A stretch of DNA of 64,000 bases, taken from assembly GCA_017447875.1 (NCBI GenBank), contig JAFSMP010000042.1, forward strand, positions 1 to 64,000, read 5' to 3'. The notes beneath the pieces are model-generated. The model had not been told where the DNA came from. It saw only the letters and a program-made list of their open reading frames with translations, and ran no database searches. Below are positions 9,041 to 16,029 of this stretch, one piece after another (within the stretch, counting starts at the first letter, position 1; every line of letters starts with the position of its first letter). The position numbers and the translations under genes are program-made. This DNA comes from Paludibacteraceae bacterium (GTDB taxonomy: Bacteria > Bacteroidota > Bacteroidia > Bacteroidales > Paludibacteraceae).

Positions 9041-9594
9041 TGTTTTTTCCATTCATTTGCGGTTAATTCCAATTCATCGTACCACTCCTGTCCGAAGCGA
9101 CGGATGAGGGGTTCTTTGAGAAACTGATAGAGCGGCAGATGCAGTTTCTTACCCTTGATCCGTGCACAATGACAAATGTCCCAACGGTGGTATTCTACGC
9201 CGGTGTATTCCCCTACTCTGGTCAACCGTATCGGGTATAGATGGCAGGATATGGGTTTGGCAAAGCCCATCTTCTCTATCAGGCAATAACACCAGCCCTG
9301 GTGGTCGGTTCGGGCAAAGACACAGTCCTTCCCGTTGACGATCGACAGCACCTGTTCACCAGAGGGGTCAAAGTACGACAGTCCTTGCTGCTCCACCACT
9401 TCCCGTGCTTCCTTGGTCATCTTGGGCAGCAGTTGCGGGAGGATGGTCTCTATCTGATGCAGCTCTTCATCGGTGATCGGACAACCGGCATCGCCTTCGA
9501 TGCAGCAGCAGCCGCGACAGGTGTCGAGGTCACAGCAGAATTCCTTCTCCAGCACGTCCAGGCTGACCAATGTGTTATTACCGATTACAAACAT
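9025..9594 (-). CDS. DUF3109 family cysteine-cluster protein
   Basis: Predicted protein of 189 residues starting MFVIGNNTLVSLDVLEKEF. The ATG at 9594 is chosen because the upstream extension is just mntP read in another frame. A dense cysteine cluster (FCCDLDTCRGCCCIEGDAGC) and later cysteines in DCVFARTDHQGWCYCLIE and ISCHLYPIR define DUF3109, related to the YkgJ metal-cluster (probably Fe-S or Zn) family. The function is unknown and the protein is probably cytoplasmic. It overlaps mntP by 10 bases and cinA by 16, so it lies inside a tightly coupled operon; the pairing with a manganese exporter is suggestive only. Confidence 0.82.
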   Translation of the reverse strand: MFVIGNNTLVSLDVLEKEFCCDLDTCRGCCCIEGDAGCPITDEELHQIETILPQLLPKMTKEAREVVEQQGLSYFDPSGEQVLSIVNGKDCVFARTDHQGWCYCLIEKMGFAKPISCHLYPIRLTRVGEYTGVEYHRWDICHCARIKGKKLHLPLYQFLKEPLIRRFGQEWYDELELTANEWKKQCAQK

Positions 9595-10136
9595 CCTTCC
9601 AAACAAATCTTTATTCCTAAGCCAATCAGCACAAGTCCGCCGACTATCTCCATCTTCAGTCGCAGTCTGCCCACGAACACGCCTACCAGGTAACCGCCTA
9701 AGGAGAAACAAGCGGTGATGGCGCCTATCGTCACGACGGACGGATAGAGCCAATCGGGATACGGCACAAACAGCAGTCCGGTGGCCAGGACGTCGATACT
9801 GGTAGCGATGGCCAGTAGCAGCAGGTTGGAGACATGCCAGTTAGCACATTTCTCTTTCTCGGGATTCTCATGAAACGACTCCCAGATCATCTTTCCGCCC
9901 AAGAGGCTGAGAAGCACCAAGGCGATCCATGGGGCATACAGGCGCACGAAGTTCACGAAGAGGGAACCGGCATAAAAACCGACGACAGGCATGCCCATGT
10001 GGAAAAGTCCGAAGATCCCGGCCATGAGCAATGCTCTCGGGTGCCAGCGCCCTTGGTTCAAGCCCTGCACGGCCGATACCGCACAGCAGTCTGCTGCCAG
10101 ACCAATTGCCATTATGATGACATTAAACCAATCCAT
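9585..10136 (-). CDS. mntP: manganese efflux pump MntP
   Basis: Six-helix inner-membrane exporter, 183 residues, matching the family's usual length (about 185). Two homologous halves begin with acidic membrane motifs: IGLAADCCAVSAVQG in the first half (usual form AMDAFAVS) and ATSIDVLATGLLF in the second. The helices around GKMIWESF and VGFYAGSLF are also typical. It exports Mn2+ and so protects from metal excess. Its ATG shares one base with the def stop (TAATG). The usual yybP-ykoY Mn riboswitch is not seen, in keeping with its position inside an operon. Confidence 0.9.
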   Translation of the reverse strand: MDWFNVIIMAIGLAADCCAVSAVQGLNQGRWHPRALLMAGIFGLFHMGMPVVGFYAGSLFVNFVRLYAPWIALVLLSLLGGKMIWESFHENPEKEKCANWHVSNLLLLAIATSIDVLATGLLFVPYPDWLYPSVVTIGAITACFSLGGYLVGVFVGRLRLKMEIVGGLVLIGLGIKICLEGCL

Positions 10137-10684
10137 TAGTTCCTTCTGTACTTGTAGCGAGCTACGGTTTTGCCTTTGGCAATAGAGGCTAATTTATTGC
10201 GGACAAAGGTCTTGCGGATGGGAGATATACGATCGGTGAAGACATGTCCCTCAAGGTGGTCATACTCATGCTGCACGATACGTGCCTGAAAACCCGTGAA
10301 GGTCTCTTCATGCTCGTTGAAATCCTCGTCCAGATAATGCAGGGTCACGGTCTTCGGCCGCACCACGTTCTCACTGATGCCGGGCAGCGAAAGGCAGCCT
10401 TCGGAATAGGTACAGGTCTCTTCGCTCTCTTCGAGCAGTTCCGGATTGATAAATGCCCGCTTGAAACCCTTGCACTCCGGATAGTCTTCTGCCAGTTCAT
10501 TACCGTCTACGACGAACAAACGCCAGGGTTTGCCCACCTGCGGAGCTGCCAGACCGCAACCTTCCGCTTGCGTGAGTGTCTCGTACATGTCGGCAATGAA
10601 CTGCTTGAGTTCCGGTGTGTTCTCTATCTCTTCCGCTTCTTTTCTCAGTACGGGCTGACCGTACAAATATATTGGTAATATCAT
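10136..10684 (-). CDS. def: peptide deformylase
   Basis: Removes the formyl group from nascent N-terminal Met; cytoplasmic Fe2+/Zn2+ enzyme, 182 residues. All three catalytic motifs are present: GCGLAAPQVG, EGCLSLPG and QHEYDHLEG. The start MILPIYLYG at 10684 is preferred over an upstream frame beginning at 10750. The first codons lie in the attachment core of the neighbouring integrated element, and a second copy of the first eight residues (MILPIYLY) lies at the element's far end next to ruvX. In this strain def is therefore transcribed from a promoter inside the element. Confidence 0.96.
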   Translation of the reverse strand: MILPIYLYGQPVLRKEAEEIENTPELKQFIADMYETLTQAEGCGLAAPQVGKPWRLFVVDGNELAEDYPECKGFKRAFINPELLEESEETCTYSEGCLSLPGISENVVRPKTVTLHYLDEDFNEHEETFTGFQARIVQHEYDHLEGHVFTDRISPIRKTFVRNKLASIAKGKTVARYKYRRN

Positions 10685-10685
10685 A
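10667..10685. repeat. attachment-site core at the def end of the integrated element
   Basis: 19 bp matching 16012-16030 with one mismatch (10679 T versus 16024 A), including 12 identical bases ATATATTGGTAA. It overlaps the start codon and first six codons of def. Confidence 0.85.
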
Positions 10686-10742
10686 CTATTTTGTGTTAAC
10701 TTGCTTATTTTCAAAAGAATAGCCCTCGCATTCAAGCGAGCG

Positions 10743-10762
10743 GGTAACAAAGTGGTAACAAA
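10743..10762 (+). repeat. two GGTAACAAA sites 11 bp apart near the def end
   Basis: GGTAACAAA at 10743-10751 and 10754-10762, 11 bp apart. The same word occurs with the same 11-bp phase at the integrase end (15863-15895). These are possible arm-type integrase or excisionase sites. Confidence 0.6.
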
Positions 10763-10810
10763 AAGGCACTTTTATTCGCTTGTGCGGGGCTATCTATTCA
10801 AAATCGGCTG

Positions 10811-10842
10811 CAAAGTTACAACTTTTTTTTGACATACGCAAG
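10811..10842 (-). promoter_or_regulatory. element-borne promoter reading into def
   Basis: Minus strand: -33 CTTGC (10838-10842), extension GTATGTC, -7 TAACTTTG (10811-10818). The leader to the def ATG is about 120 bases and contains a hairpin (CTCGC, loop ATTCAA, GCGAG) near 10724-10740. It lies immediately after the terminator of the element's own operon. Confidence 0.75.
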
Positions 10843-10869
10843 AAAAAGCACCGATTTTTTGTCGGTGCT
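10843..10869 (-). terminator. intrinsic terminator of the element's nuclease/terS operon
   Basis: Minus-strand stem AGCACCGA / TCGGTGCT (10862-10869 with 10847-10854), 7-base loop, followed by five U (10843-10847). It follows the terS-like stop at 10876. Confidence 0.8.
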
Positions 10870-10875
10870 CTGCTT

Positions 10876-11283
10876 TTATTGCGGTTCTTCGTGTCCGGGC
10901 TTCAGTTCGTGCGGCATAAAGTCCTTGTACATTAAGCCGTGCGGCATAATATCCGCGTATTGTACCGGCTTTGTAGCGGTCACGTCTAATTGCATTTCGC
11001 TCTTTTCAGTCCATCCCCGGTCTTTATATTTGGTCTTAAGCGCAAAGATTATTGCCGTTGTGTCTCCCGCCTCTATACGAGCCATAAGCGCGCTTTCTAT
11101 TATGTCCCCGCACTCTTCTCTCACCTCTTGCGCTTCGGCGGCAAAATCGGGATCTTTCTCCCTCCAGTTCGCAAAGGTTTGCCTGCTTATTTTATGCACC
11201 CGGCACGTCTCCGTAAGATTTCCGTGCGTTTCCCTATAAGTAGCCATTACAGCCGCTTTCTTCTTATCGCTATACTTGTACAT
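10876..11283 (-). CDS. terminase small subunit-like HTH protein
   Basis: Predicted protein of 135 residues starting MYKYSDKKKAAVM. The ATG at 11283 has an unusually strong ribosome-binding site (AAGGAGG, 5 bases away), favouring it over 11310. The N-terminal helix-turn-helix (NLTETCRVHKISRQTFANW) is followed by FAAEAQEVREECGDIIESAL and a C-terminal motif AIIFALKTKYKDRGWTEKSE. The last is characteristic of phage DNA-packaging/terminase small subunits that select DNA for headful packaging. With no large terminase present, it may redirect a helper phage's packaging, as in phage satellites; it could instead be a transcription regulator. Confidence 0.65.
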   Translation of the reverse strand: MYKYSDKKKAAVMATYRETHGNLTETCRVHKISRQTFANWREKDPDFAAEAQEVREECGDIIESALMARIEAGDTTAIIFALKTKYKDRGWTEKSEMQLDVTATKPVQYADIMPHGLMYKDFMPHELKPGHEEPQ

Positions 11284-11360
11284 ATGTACCTCCTTTTTTA
11301 TAGTGTCCATTTTGACCAGTTCCGCAAGCGCTGAGGCTGTGCGTTGTTTGTCAGTTGTTC

Positions 11361-11894
11361 TTAGGTTGTTAGGGTCTTATATATTGCCACGTATTCAGCG
11401 AACGAGTGTACGAACTCGTAAACGCCTCCGGCGGCTTGTACCTCGTCACGCACTCGCAGTTGCTCAGTACGCGGGCGGTCTTTCCCGGCTTTCACCTCCA
11501 GTTGCACGGAACGGCCATTGATTACAGCCGTCACGTCAGCCAGTCCCCTGCGCGCATTGGACGTTCGCCACGTTCCCCGGCGTTGATCATATACGCCGGT
11601 CGAATTTACACGCGCTGCGAAGTGTCCGTGAAACGTAAGGTGCGCTATTATTGCGCGTGTCAGGCTGTTAGCGTCTTTGTCCGAAAAGGTATAGCGAGCA
11701 CGGCACTCCGGGGGGATCTTCGGAAACTTAAGCGCGTGTGCTTCGTTGTACTCTCGTTCAAACTCTACCAGTTCCGGCGGTTTGACGTACCGGGTGCGCG
11801 GTTTGCTCTGCTTCGGCTTGTTAGCCTCAGCCGGTGACGCTTTATAGGATCTGCGCAATATACTCCAGTCACCTACAATTATTTCGTTGCTCAT
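11361..11894 (-). CDS. VRR-NUC-like endonuclease
   Basis: Predicted protein of 177 residues. The C-terminal half has the PD-(D/E)xK order of the VRR-NUC family: VNSTGVYDQRRGTW, then RRGLADVTAV with the catalytic Asp, then QLEVKAGKDRPRTEQ with the E-x-K pair and a trailing Gln, then AAGGVYEFVHSFAEYVA. These nucleases are common in phages and islands and cut branched or specific DNA structures. The N-terminal about 70 residues are basic and unrecognised. The ATG overlaps the upstream stop as ATGA (11891-11894), so it is coupled to the 302-residue gene. Confidence 0.72.
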   Translation of the reverse strand: MSNEIIVGDWSILRRSYKASPAEANKPKQSKPRTRYVKPPELVEFEREYNEAHALKFPKIPPECRARYTFSDKDANSLTRAIIAHLTFHGHFAARVNSTGVYDQRRGTWRTSNARRGLADVTAVINGRSVQLEVKAGKDRPRTEQLRVRDEVQAAGGVYEFVHSFAEYVAIYKTLTT

Positions 11895-12799
11895 TGCCTC
11901 GTAAAGTATTGGTAAAACTCTCGTGTCTTCTTATCCAGTAGCGCGTCAGCCTCAGCGCATACGATTTCGGATATCGCGTCTTCAATTCGAGCGGTGGGGG
12001 TCTTTTCCTCGTTGGTCAAATTGCGTTCCGCTTCTATCCATTGTTTGAAAAGCACCTCCGTTCGCCACGTCTTAAAATTGATATTGTGGTCAACTATCTG
12101 CGTCCACGTGTCCGGGTGGTTTTCGCGCAAATAGTCCGCTTGCATAACGAACTCCGTGCCCGCCTCTTCTCCGGGATCGGGTGGCAAGTTCTTCAAGGCC
12201 TCAGCGATTTGCACCGGCATTGTGTTTTCTATCCGGCTGCAGATCGGTTCGGGGCGGGTCGTTCGCCATCGGACGGCTTGCACCTTGCAGCGTGTCAGGA
12301 TCGGCGTAAGATCTGCGCGCCTCATAAGTCCATCGTACTGCCGTGCTTCGCTCTCAGTAGTACCAGGCGCAAGCCATACTTGCAGGGTATTATCCGACAC
12401 GCTTACGCGCTCTATACTGCATAATACGCTGAGGCTTGCACATTGCCACATTTCGCAAAAGTCAGCTATTTGCGCGCCCTCGTTCGGTGACACGTTATTG
12501 CGGCAAGATATTTGCCATTTCGACAAATAGCGTTCCGGATACGCAATAGGGTTTCCGGCTGCTTCTCTCGCTCGCAGAAAGTCCACGTATCGGCACGCTT
12601 CGTTCTTAAGCCTTGCGCCTATATATCCCCGGCGCAAAAGTTCGTAAGCCGTGCTTATTGTTACGTCACTTTCACTTGTTACATTGTCACGTGACGTTAC
12701 AATTTTTTCTTTTAGGGGTATGGGGGTATTTTCTTTTTGCTCGTCCATCGCACTAATTATTTTAATTAGTTTGTAATAATTTTGATTACTTTCCCCCAT
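11891..12799 (-). CDS. element protein of unknown function (302 residues)
   Basis: I do not recognise a family. The ATG at 12799 lies within the last codons of the HTH gene; an alternative ATG at 12748 gives 285 residues and lies just after an inverted repeat (ACTAATTA/TAATTAGT, 12752-12770). The protein is soluble and basic to neutral. It has a possible winged-helix-like stretch (TISTAYELLRRGYIGARLKNEACRYV ends it) and ERYLSKWQIS. Its position between an excisionase-like regulator and a nuclease is where small islands often carry a replication or DNA-processing gene, but no primase, AAA+ or HUH motif is visible. Confidence 0.6.
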   Translation of the reverse strand: MGESNQNYYKLIKIISAMDEQKENTPIPLKEKIVTSRDNVTSESDVTISTAYELLRRGYIGARLKNEACRYVDFLRAREAAGNPIAYPERYLSKWQISCRNNVSPNEGAQIADFCEMWQCASLSVLCSIERVSVSDNTLQVWLAPGTTESEARQYDGLMRRADLTPILTRCKVQAVRWRTTRPEPICSRIENTMPVQIAEALKNLPPDPGEEAGTEFVMQADYLRENHPDTWTQIVDHNINFKTWRTEVLFKQWIEAERNLTNEEKTPTARIEDAISEIVCAEADALLDKKTREFYQYFTRQ

Positions 12800-13079
12800 C
12801 GAGCACGCTGCGGCTTACTGCCTGCGTCTCCAGTTCTTCGTCAGTAGCCACACGCACGGACGTAAGCCAGTCTTCTAACTCCGTACGCTTAAAATACGTC
12901 AGTTTCCCGCCTGCGCTCTTATAATATGGGATCTTCTTAGCGCTTACGAGTTTGTAAAGGTTCGCCATTGTCACGCCCATAAAGAGCGCGGCCTCTTTCA
13001 TTGTCAAAATCGGTTTTGCAGCGAGCAAAGTAAGCCCTTTGATCTCCTGCAACTCTTTCAAAATTGCGTCTTCTGCCAT
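12786..13079 (-). CDS. helix-turn-helix protein, excisionase (AlpA/Xis)-like
   Basis: Predicted protein of 97 residues. The central MerR-type DNA-binding domain (ILTMKEAALFMGVTMANLYK, then KKIPYYKSAGGKLTYFKRTELEDWL) is the HTH_17 pattern used by excisionases and island regulators in Bacteroidota. It probably directs excision with the integrase and/or switches the downstream operon. The frame begins after a -7-like box at 13200-13207. It overlaps the next gene by 14 bases. Confidence 0.8.
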   Translation of the reverse strand: MAEDAILKELQEIKGLTLLAAKPILTMKEAALFMGVTMANLYKLVSAKKIPYYKSAGGKLTYFKRTELEDWLTSVRVATDEELETQAVSRSVLDGGK

Positions 13080-13120
13080 CGTTGTAAGATTTAGCAGTTC
13101 GGCGGGTGGGGTCTGCTACA

Positions 13121-13132
13121 GCCTCAGCCCTC
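13121..13132 (+). repeat. 12-mer GCCTCAGCCCTC, copy 1 of 3 in the element
   Basis: Identical 12-mers lie at 13121-13132, 14395-14406 and 15947-15958, all in the same orientation and all in non-coding gaps or gene ends of the element. Copies 1 and 3 also share the preceding TA and AG context. Confidence 0.7.
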
Positions 13133-13199
13133 CCCCTTTGCCGGTTCGCCATCGTTCCGGCGGGTGCTGTATTGCCTGCCGTTCTATTGTTTGGCGGTG

Positions 13200-13207
13200 C
13201 AAAGGTA
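13200..13207 (-). promoter_or_regulatory. -7 box (TACCTTTG) upstream of the HTH operon
   Basis: A good minus-strand -7 box TACCTTTG lies about 120 bases upstream of the HTH start. No clear TTG -33 box is found at the usual distance, so it may need an activator. The gap 13080-13348 otherwise holds the terminator at 13277-13315 and one 12-mer repeat. Confidence 0.5.
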
Positions 13208-13276
13208 CTGCTTTTTTGAGACGTAAGGAAACAGCGAAAGCGAGCAAAGGAAAGAAAACGCAAACAAGTAGCAAAA

Positions 13277-13315
13277 GAAAAACTGCAAATTGCTTTCTTT
13301 CAGCAACTTGCAGTT
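13277..13315 (-). terminator. intrinsic terminator after the 314-residue gene
   Basis: Long stem: 13281-13294 pairs with 13302-13315 (one bulge/mismatch), loop TTCTTTC, followed on the minus strand by UUUUUC. A second hairpin, TATAAC/GTTATA, overlaps the gene end. It separates the integrase operon from the HTH operon. Confidence 0.75.
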
Positions 13316-13348
13316 GTATAGGTTACGAGCGTATATTATAACTTGCGG

Positions 13349-14293
13349 TTATAACTGCGTACTCTCATATTTCGGGAACTTTATCCCGTAAGCCTCTCCC
13401 CACATTGTAAGCCATCGTTTCCACGTAAGCACGTCTTTCTTGCCGGTTATTTTCCACACGTTGGAAACGTGTTTGTCGTATATCTCTCGTATTATCCGGG
13501 CTGCGGCTTTCATTCCCCGGTCGGTGCTCGCATACTTGTATATATCTTGCTCTTCCGTGTCAAAATTCTTGTTTACGTTGTACGTGGTTCGCTTCGTATA
13601 GTTCTCGTCACAATATCGCTTCAATAGTTCCCGGCTCTCCGCGCTCATTGGGCGGCATTGTGTCACGTTTGCGGCGGGCTGCTTCGGTTGCAGTCTCTCC
13701 GGGGATATCTGCGCGGTTAATGTCTCCGCTTGCTCTTCAATATAAGCACGTTCGGCGTACTTGCGCAAATATACCGGCATATCGTTATATATGAAAGCCG
13801 GTTTGCTCATTATAAGGCTCTTCGTATATACGTGCGTAAGACGTTCGCGCTCTTCGGCGTTTGTCTCTTTGCCTCTCAGGATCAAAACGGCTGCGGCTAT
13901 CGGTGCAAACACATTGCCTTGCGCTCTCCAGTCTCTCGCCCATCGAGCGGCTTCTCTCCGGCCTCGCAGTTTAATAAGAGCGCACAGCATTGTTTTGTAG
14001 TATATAAAATAGTACGCTGCAAGATCTTTGCGCAGTTGGTCAATATCCGTTCCGTGTGCCTCGCAATAGTTCGCTACGTTCTCCGGATCTATCATAACAG
14101 CGTCAACCGGCGTGCCGGTCTCTATCATAAGCGGCACACGCACGCGGTTTTCCGTGCTTCGGTGACAGCCGTCTGCGTCTGCTATCATATACCGGCCATC
14201 GTTCAAGGCGTAAGCGCCTTTTGCAAAGTAGGGGCGCAAGATCTCACGGCATAACTGCGTTGCGTCCATATCGTTTACTTTACTTTGTTCCAT
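13349..14293 (-). CDS. element protein of unknown function (314 residues)
   Basis: I do not recognise a family. It is soluble and rich in Arg, Ala and Tyr, with no membrane segments. The N-terminal part (DATQLCREILRPYFAKGAYA and a beta-rich stretch to about residue 75) is followed by a helical middle (ALIKLRGRREAARWARDW) and a basic C-terminus (NVWKITGKKDVLTWKRWL). The overall composition resembles phage or island DNA-binding or replication accessory proteins, but nothing specific can be claimed. It lies downstream of the integrase and ends at a strong terminator. Confidence 0.6.
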   Translation of the reverse strand: MEQSKVNDMDATQLCREILRPYFAKGAYALNDGRYMIADADGCHRSTENRVRVPLMIETGTPVDAVMIDPENVANYCEAHGTDIDQLRKDLAAYYFIYYKTMLCALIKLRGRREAARWARDWRAQGNVFAPIAAAVLILRGKETNAEERERLTHVYTKSLIMSKPAFIYNDMPVYLRKYAERAYIEEQAETLTAQISPERLQPKQPAANVTQCRPMSAESRELLKRYCDENYTKRTTYNVNKNFDTEEQDIYKYASTDRGMKAAARIIREIYDKHVSNVWKITGKKDVLTWKRWLTMWGEAYGIKFPKYESTQL

Positions 14294-14394
14294 CGTTACC
14301 AGTTTTTAGCGCGTTTGCGCGGTTTTCTCTCTCCGGGTGGGTTCTTTATCAGCCGTGCGCTTCGTAAGCGTACAGCGGTCAAATATAAGTGCGA

Positions 14395-14406
14395 GCCTCA
14401 GCCCTC
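14395..14406 (+). repeat. 12-mer GCCTCAGCCCTC, copy 2 of 3 in the element
   Basis: Overlaps the stop codon of the 78-residue gene. See copy 1 at 13121. Confidence 0.7.
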
Positions 14407-14634
14407 AGCGGACACGCCGTCCGGGAACTCGCAAGCCAGTAGCACGGACACGCCCACAAGTTCGCCCGCTTTCCGTTGGTACTCCGAAAATTTGGCATTC
14501 AGTTCTTCAGCCTCCGGGCTGTTTTCTCCGTACTCTCTCGCCACAAGGTCAAATAAACGTCCGTGCGCTTGTTGTACCTCCTTTGCTGCGGCTATCAGTT
14601 CGTTAGCCGTTGCGTCTAAAATCGTGTGTTTCAT
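14398..14634 (-). CDS. small element protein of unknown function (78 residues)
   Basis: Predicted protein of 78 residues, almost wholly helical (LDATANELIAAAKEVQQAHG and SPEAEELNAKFSEYQRKAGE), acidic, with no recognised family. It starts 24 bases after the integrase stop and looks cotranscribed with it. The gap to the next gene (14294-14397) contains no frame of note. Helical pairing suggests a small multimeric or accessory protein; a role in excision or anti-helper function cannot be judged. Confidence 0.5.
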   Translation of the reverse strand: MKHTILDATANELIAAAKEVQQAHGRLFDLVAREYGENSPEAEELNAKFSEYQRKAGELVGVSVLLACEFPDGVSAEG

Positions 14635-14658
14635 TTGTTCGTTGCTTTTATTGGTTCG

Positions 14659-15804
14659 TTATAATATGTTATCGAGCAGGCTTACAGCCTCTTGCTTCTT
14701 TTCGTCAACTATCTTTGCGTATATCTGCGTTGTGCTTATATCGGTATGTCCTAACAATTTGCTTGTTGTGTAAAGGTCTGCGCCCTCAGTAAGCAACAGC
14801 GTTGCGAACGTGTGCCGTGCCGTGTGAAACGTAACGTGCTTCTTTATCCCTGCTGAGGCTGCTAATTGGGCTACGTGCTTATTCAGTCTGCTATCCGTTG
14901 TCAGGTACAAAAATACGTTGTCTTCGTCCGTGCTGTTTCCACGTTCCGGCAAATAGTCAAGAGCACACTGCGAAAGTGGCACGTACAGCGGTTCTTGCGT
15001 CTTCTTCATTACGATCTCTATTTGCTTGCGTCCGTTGCTCTCCTTTATATCTCCCCATTTGAGCCGTTCAATATCTGACACACGCAGGCCACAAAAGCAC
15101 GAAAACAAAAAGGCTTGCTTCGTATAGGTTGCGCCATCGGAAAGGGGCTGCGCGTTCACGAACGCTTGCAGTTCTTCGCGCGTCAAATAACTGCGCTGCG
15201 CCTCCGTGTCTTTGATCTTCTCGCTTGTGGATATTTGGTCGTTCGGGTTTTGGGCTATTAGTCCGCTGCGCACAGCTGCGTTCAAGCACGCCACAAATAA
15301 CGAATAATAGTGCCCTGCGGAACGCGGTGCAAGCGGCTTGTTTTTCTCGTTGTTATATACCCTGCAGTCGTTCAATAGAAAGCGCATAAAGCGCAGGCAA
15401 AAATCTCTATCCACGTCCGAAAGGCGTGCTTTCGGTGCGAACTGCATAAGCACGTTGTACGTGTTCTTATACGAACGTATCGTGCCCGCCTGCGTCTTCT
15501 TCTTTGAGCACGTCAAAAGCCAGTCCGCAAGTAAGATCTTATTGCCCTGCTTCGGTGCTATCCCGGCCGTGCCGTTCGCCAGTTCAATAATACGCTGTGA
15601 CTTTATAGCGTTAGCCGCGCGCATTGTTTGTTCGTTCTGCGTGCGGTCGGTTTGGTTACGTTCCGGGATCAGGTACAACTTAAGAAAGTCGTACGTGCGT
15701 TTGCCGTTTACGTAAATGTCAAGATAAATTGATTTGTTGCCGTTAGAAAGCGTCTTAAAACGAAGACGTACCGGCTCTTTTGCCTTAAGTGATTTGCGTG
15801 CCAT
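14659..15804 (-). CDS. tyrosine recombinase/integrase (Bacteroides phage/island type)
   Basis: Predicted protein of 381 residues from MARKSLKAKEPVRLRFK (ATG 15804; a frame extends to 15873 through the promoter and is rejected). The N-terminal arm-binding and SAM-like core-binding domains are followed by a catalytic domain with the expected residues: Arg in CGLRVSDIERLKWGDI, Lys in VMKKTQEPLYVPL, HTARHTFATLL (H-x-x-R), GHTDISTTQIYAKI (H and the nucleophile Tyr). The enzyme should integrate and excise the element at def. It is transcribed from a typical promoter flanked by GTAACA repeats, which suggests autoregulation. Confidence 0.95.
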   Translation of the reverse strand: MARKSLKAKEPVRLRFKTLSNGNKSIYLDIYVNGKRTYDFLKLYLIPERNQTDRTQNEQTMRAANAIKSQRIIELANGTAGIAPKQGNKILLADWLLTCSKKKTQAGTIRSYKNTYNVLMQFAPKARLSDVDRDFCLRFMRFLLNDCRVYNNEKNKPLAPRSAGHYYSLFVACLNAAVRSGLIAQNPNDQISTSEKIKDTEAQRSYLTREELQAFVNAQPLSDGATYTKQAFLFSCFCGLRVSDIERLKWGDIKESNGRKQIEIVMKKTQEPLYVPLSQCALDYLPERGNSTDEDNVFLYLTTDSRLNKHVAQLAASAGIKKHVTFHTARHTFATLLLTEGADLYTTSKLLGHTDISTTQIYAKIVDEKKQEAVSLLDNIL

Positions 15805-15807
15805 AAA

Positions 15808-15895
15808 TGTTACATTTTTGTTACCGGGTGCAAAGGTACTACTTTTTTTTGATATATGCAAGAAAAGTAACAAAAAAGTAACAAAAAAGTAACAA
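15808..15895 (-). promoter_or_regulatory. integrase promoter with phased GTAACA repeats
   Basis: Minus-strand promoter: CTTGC with extension ATATATC near 15856-15862, and -7 TACCTTTG near 15832-15840. Upstream of -33 are three perfect 11-bp repeats AAAAGTAACAA (15863-15873, 15874-15884, 15885-15895). Between -7 and the ATG are two inverted copies TGTTAC (15808-15813, 15819-15824), also 11 bp apart. One-turn spacing suggests cooperative binding on one DNA face by integrase or Xis. Confidence 0.65.
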
Positions 15896-15904
15896 AAAAA
15901 GCAT

Positions 15905-15932
15905 AAAAAAAGAAAACAAACACGATTTGTTT
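15905..15932 (-). terminator. terminator between ruvX and the integrase promoter
   Basis: Minus-strand stem AAACAAA/TTTGTTT (15914-15920 with 15926-15932, 5-base loop) followed by a U-rich tract (15905-15911). It would stop readthrough from the gyrA-ruvX operon into the element. Confidence 0.6.
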
Positions 15933-15946
15933 GCTTTCCTTGTATA

Positions 15947-15958
15947 GCCTCAGCCCTC
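15947..15958 (+). repeat. 12-mer GCCTCAGCCCTC, copy 3 of 3 in the element
   Basis: Lies between the terminator and the attachment core at the ruvX end. See copy 1 at 13121. Confidence 0.7.
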
Positions 15959-15975
15959 TATTTTACTTGCATTTG

Positions 15976-16029
15976 TTACGCTTTTGCTTTCCTTTGCTTT
16001 CCGCTATAAAGATATATTGGTAAAATCAT
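15976..16029 (-). pseudogene. def: displaced 5' end of def
   Basis: Starting at the ATG that overlaps the ruvX stop (ATGA, 16026-16029), the frame reads MILPIYLY, identical to the first eight residues of the intact def at 10684. It then diverges (SGKQRKAKA) and stops. This is the original def start left behind by integration of the element. Confidence 0.8.

Larger units (their letters stand above)
10679..16023. mobile_element. 5.3-kb integrated element at the 5' end of def (satellite-like)
   Basis: The element is bounded by the 19-bp near-direct repeats at 10667-10685 and 16012-16030. It contains, all on the minus strand, a tyrosine integrase, a 78-residue protein, a 314-residue protein, an excisionase-like HTH protein, a 302-residue protein, a VRR-NUC-like nuclease and a terminase-small-subunit-like protein. 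There are no capsid, tail, large-terminase, relaxase or conjugation genes. The bounds fit a genomic island; gene content and size resemble phage satellites (PICI-type), which is an inference. It separates ruvX from def, normally adjacent in Bacteroidales. Confidence 0.85.

Noticed and set aside
9585-10136. Manganese (yybP-ykoY) riboswitch before mntP
   Set aside because: mntP starts on the stop codon of def; there is no leader to hold one.
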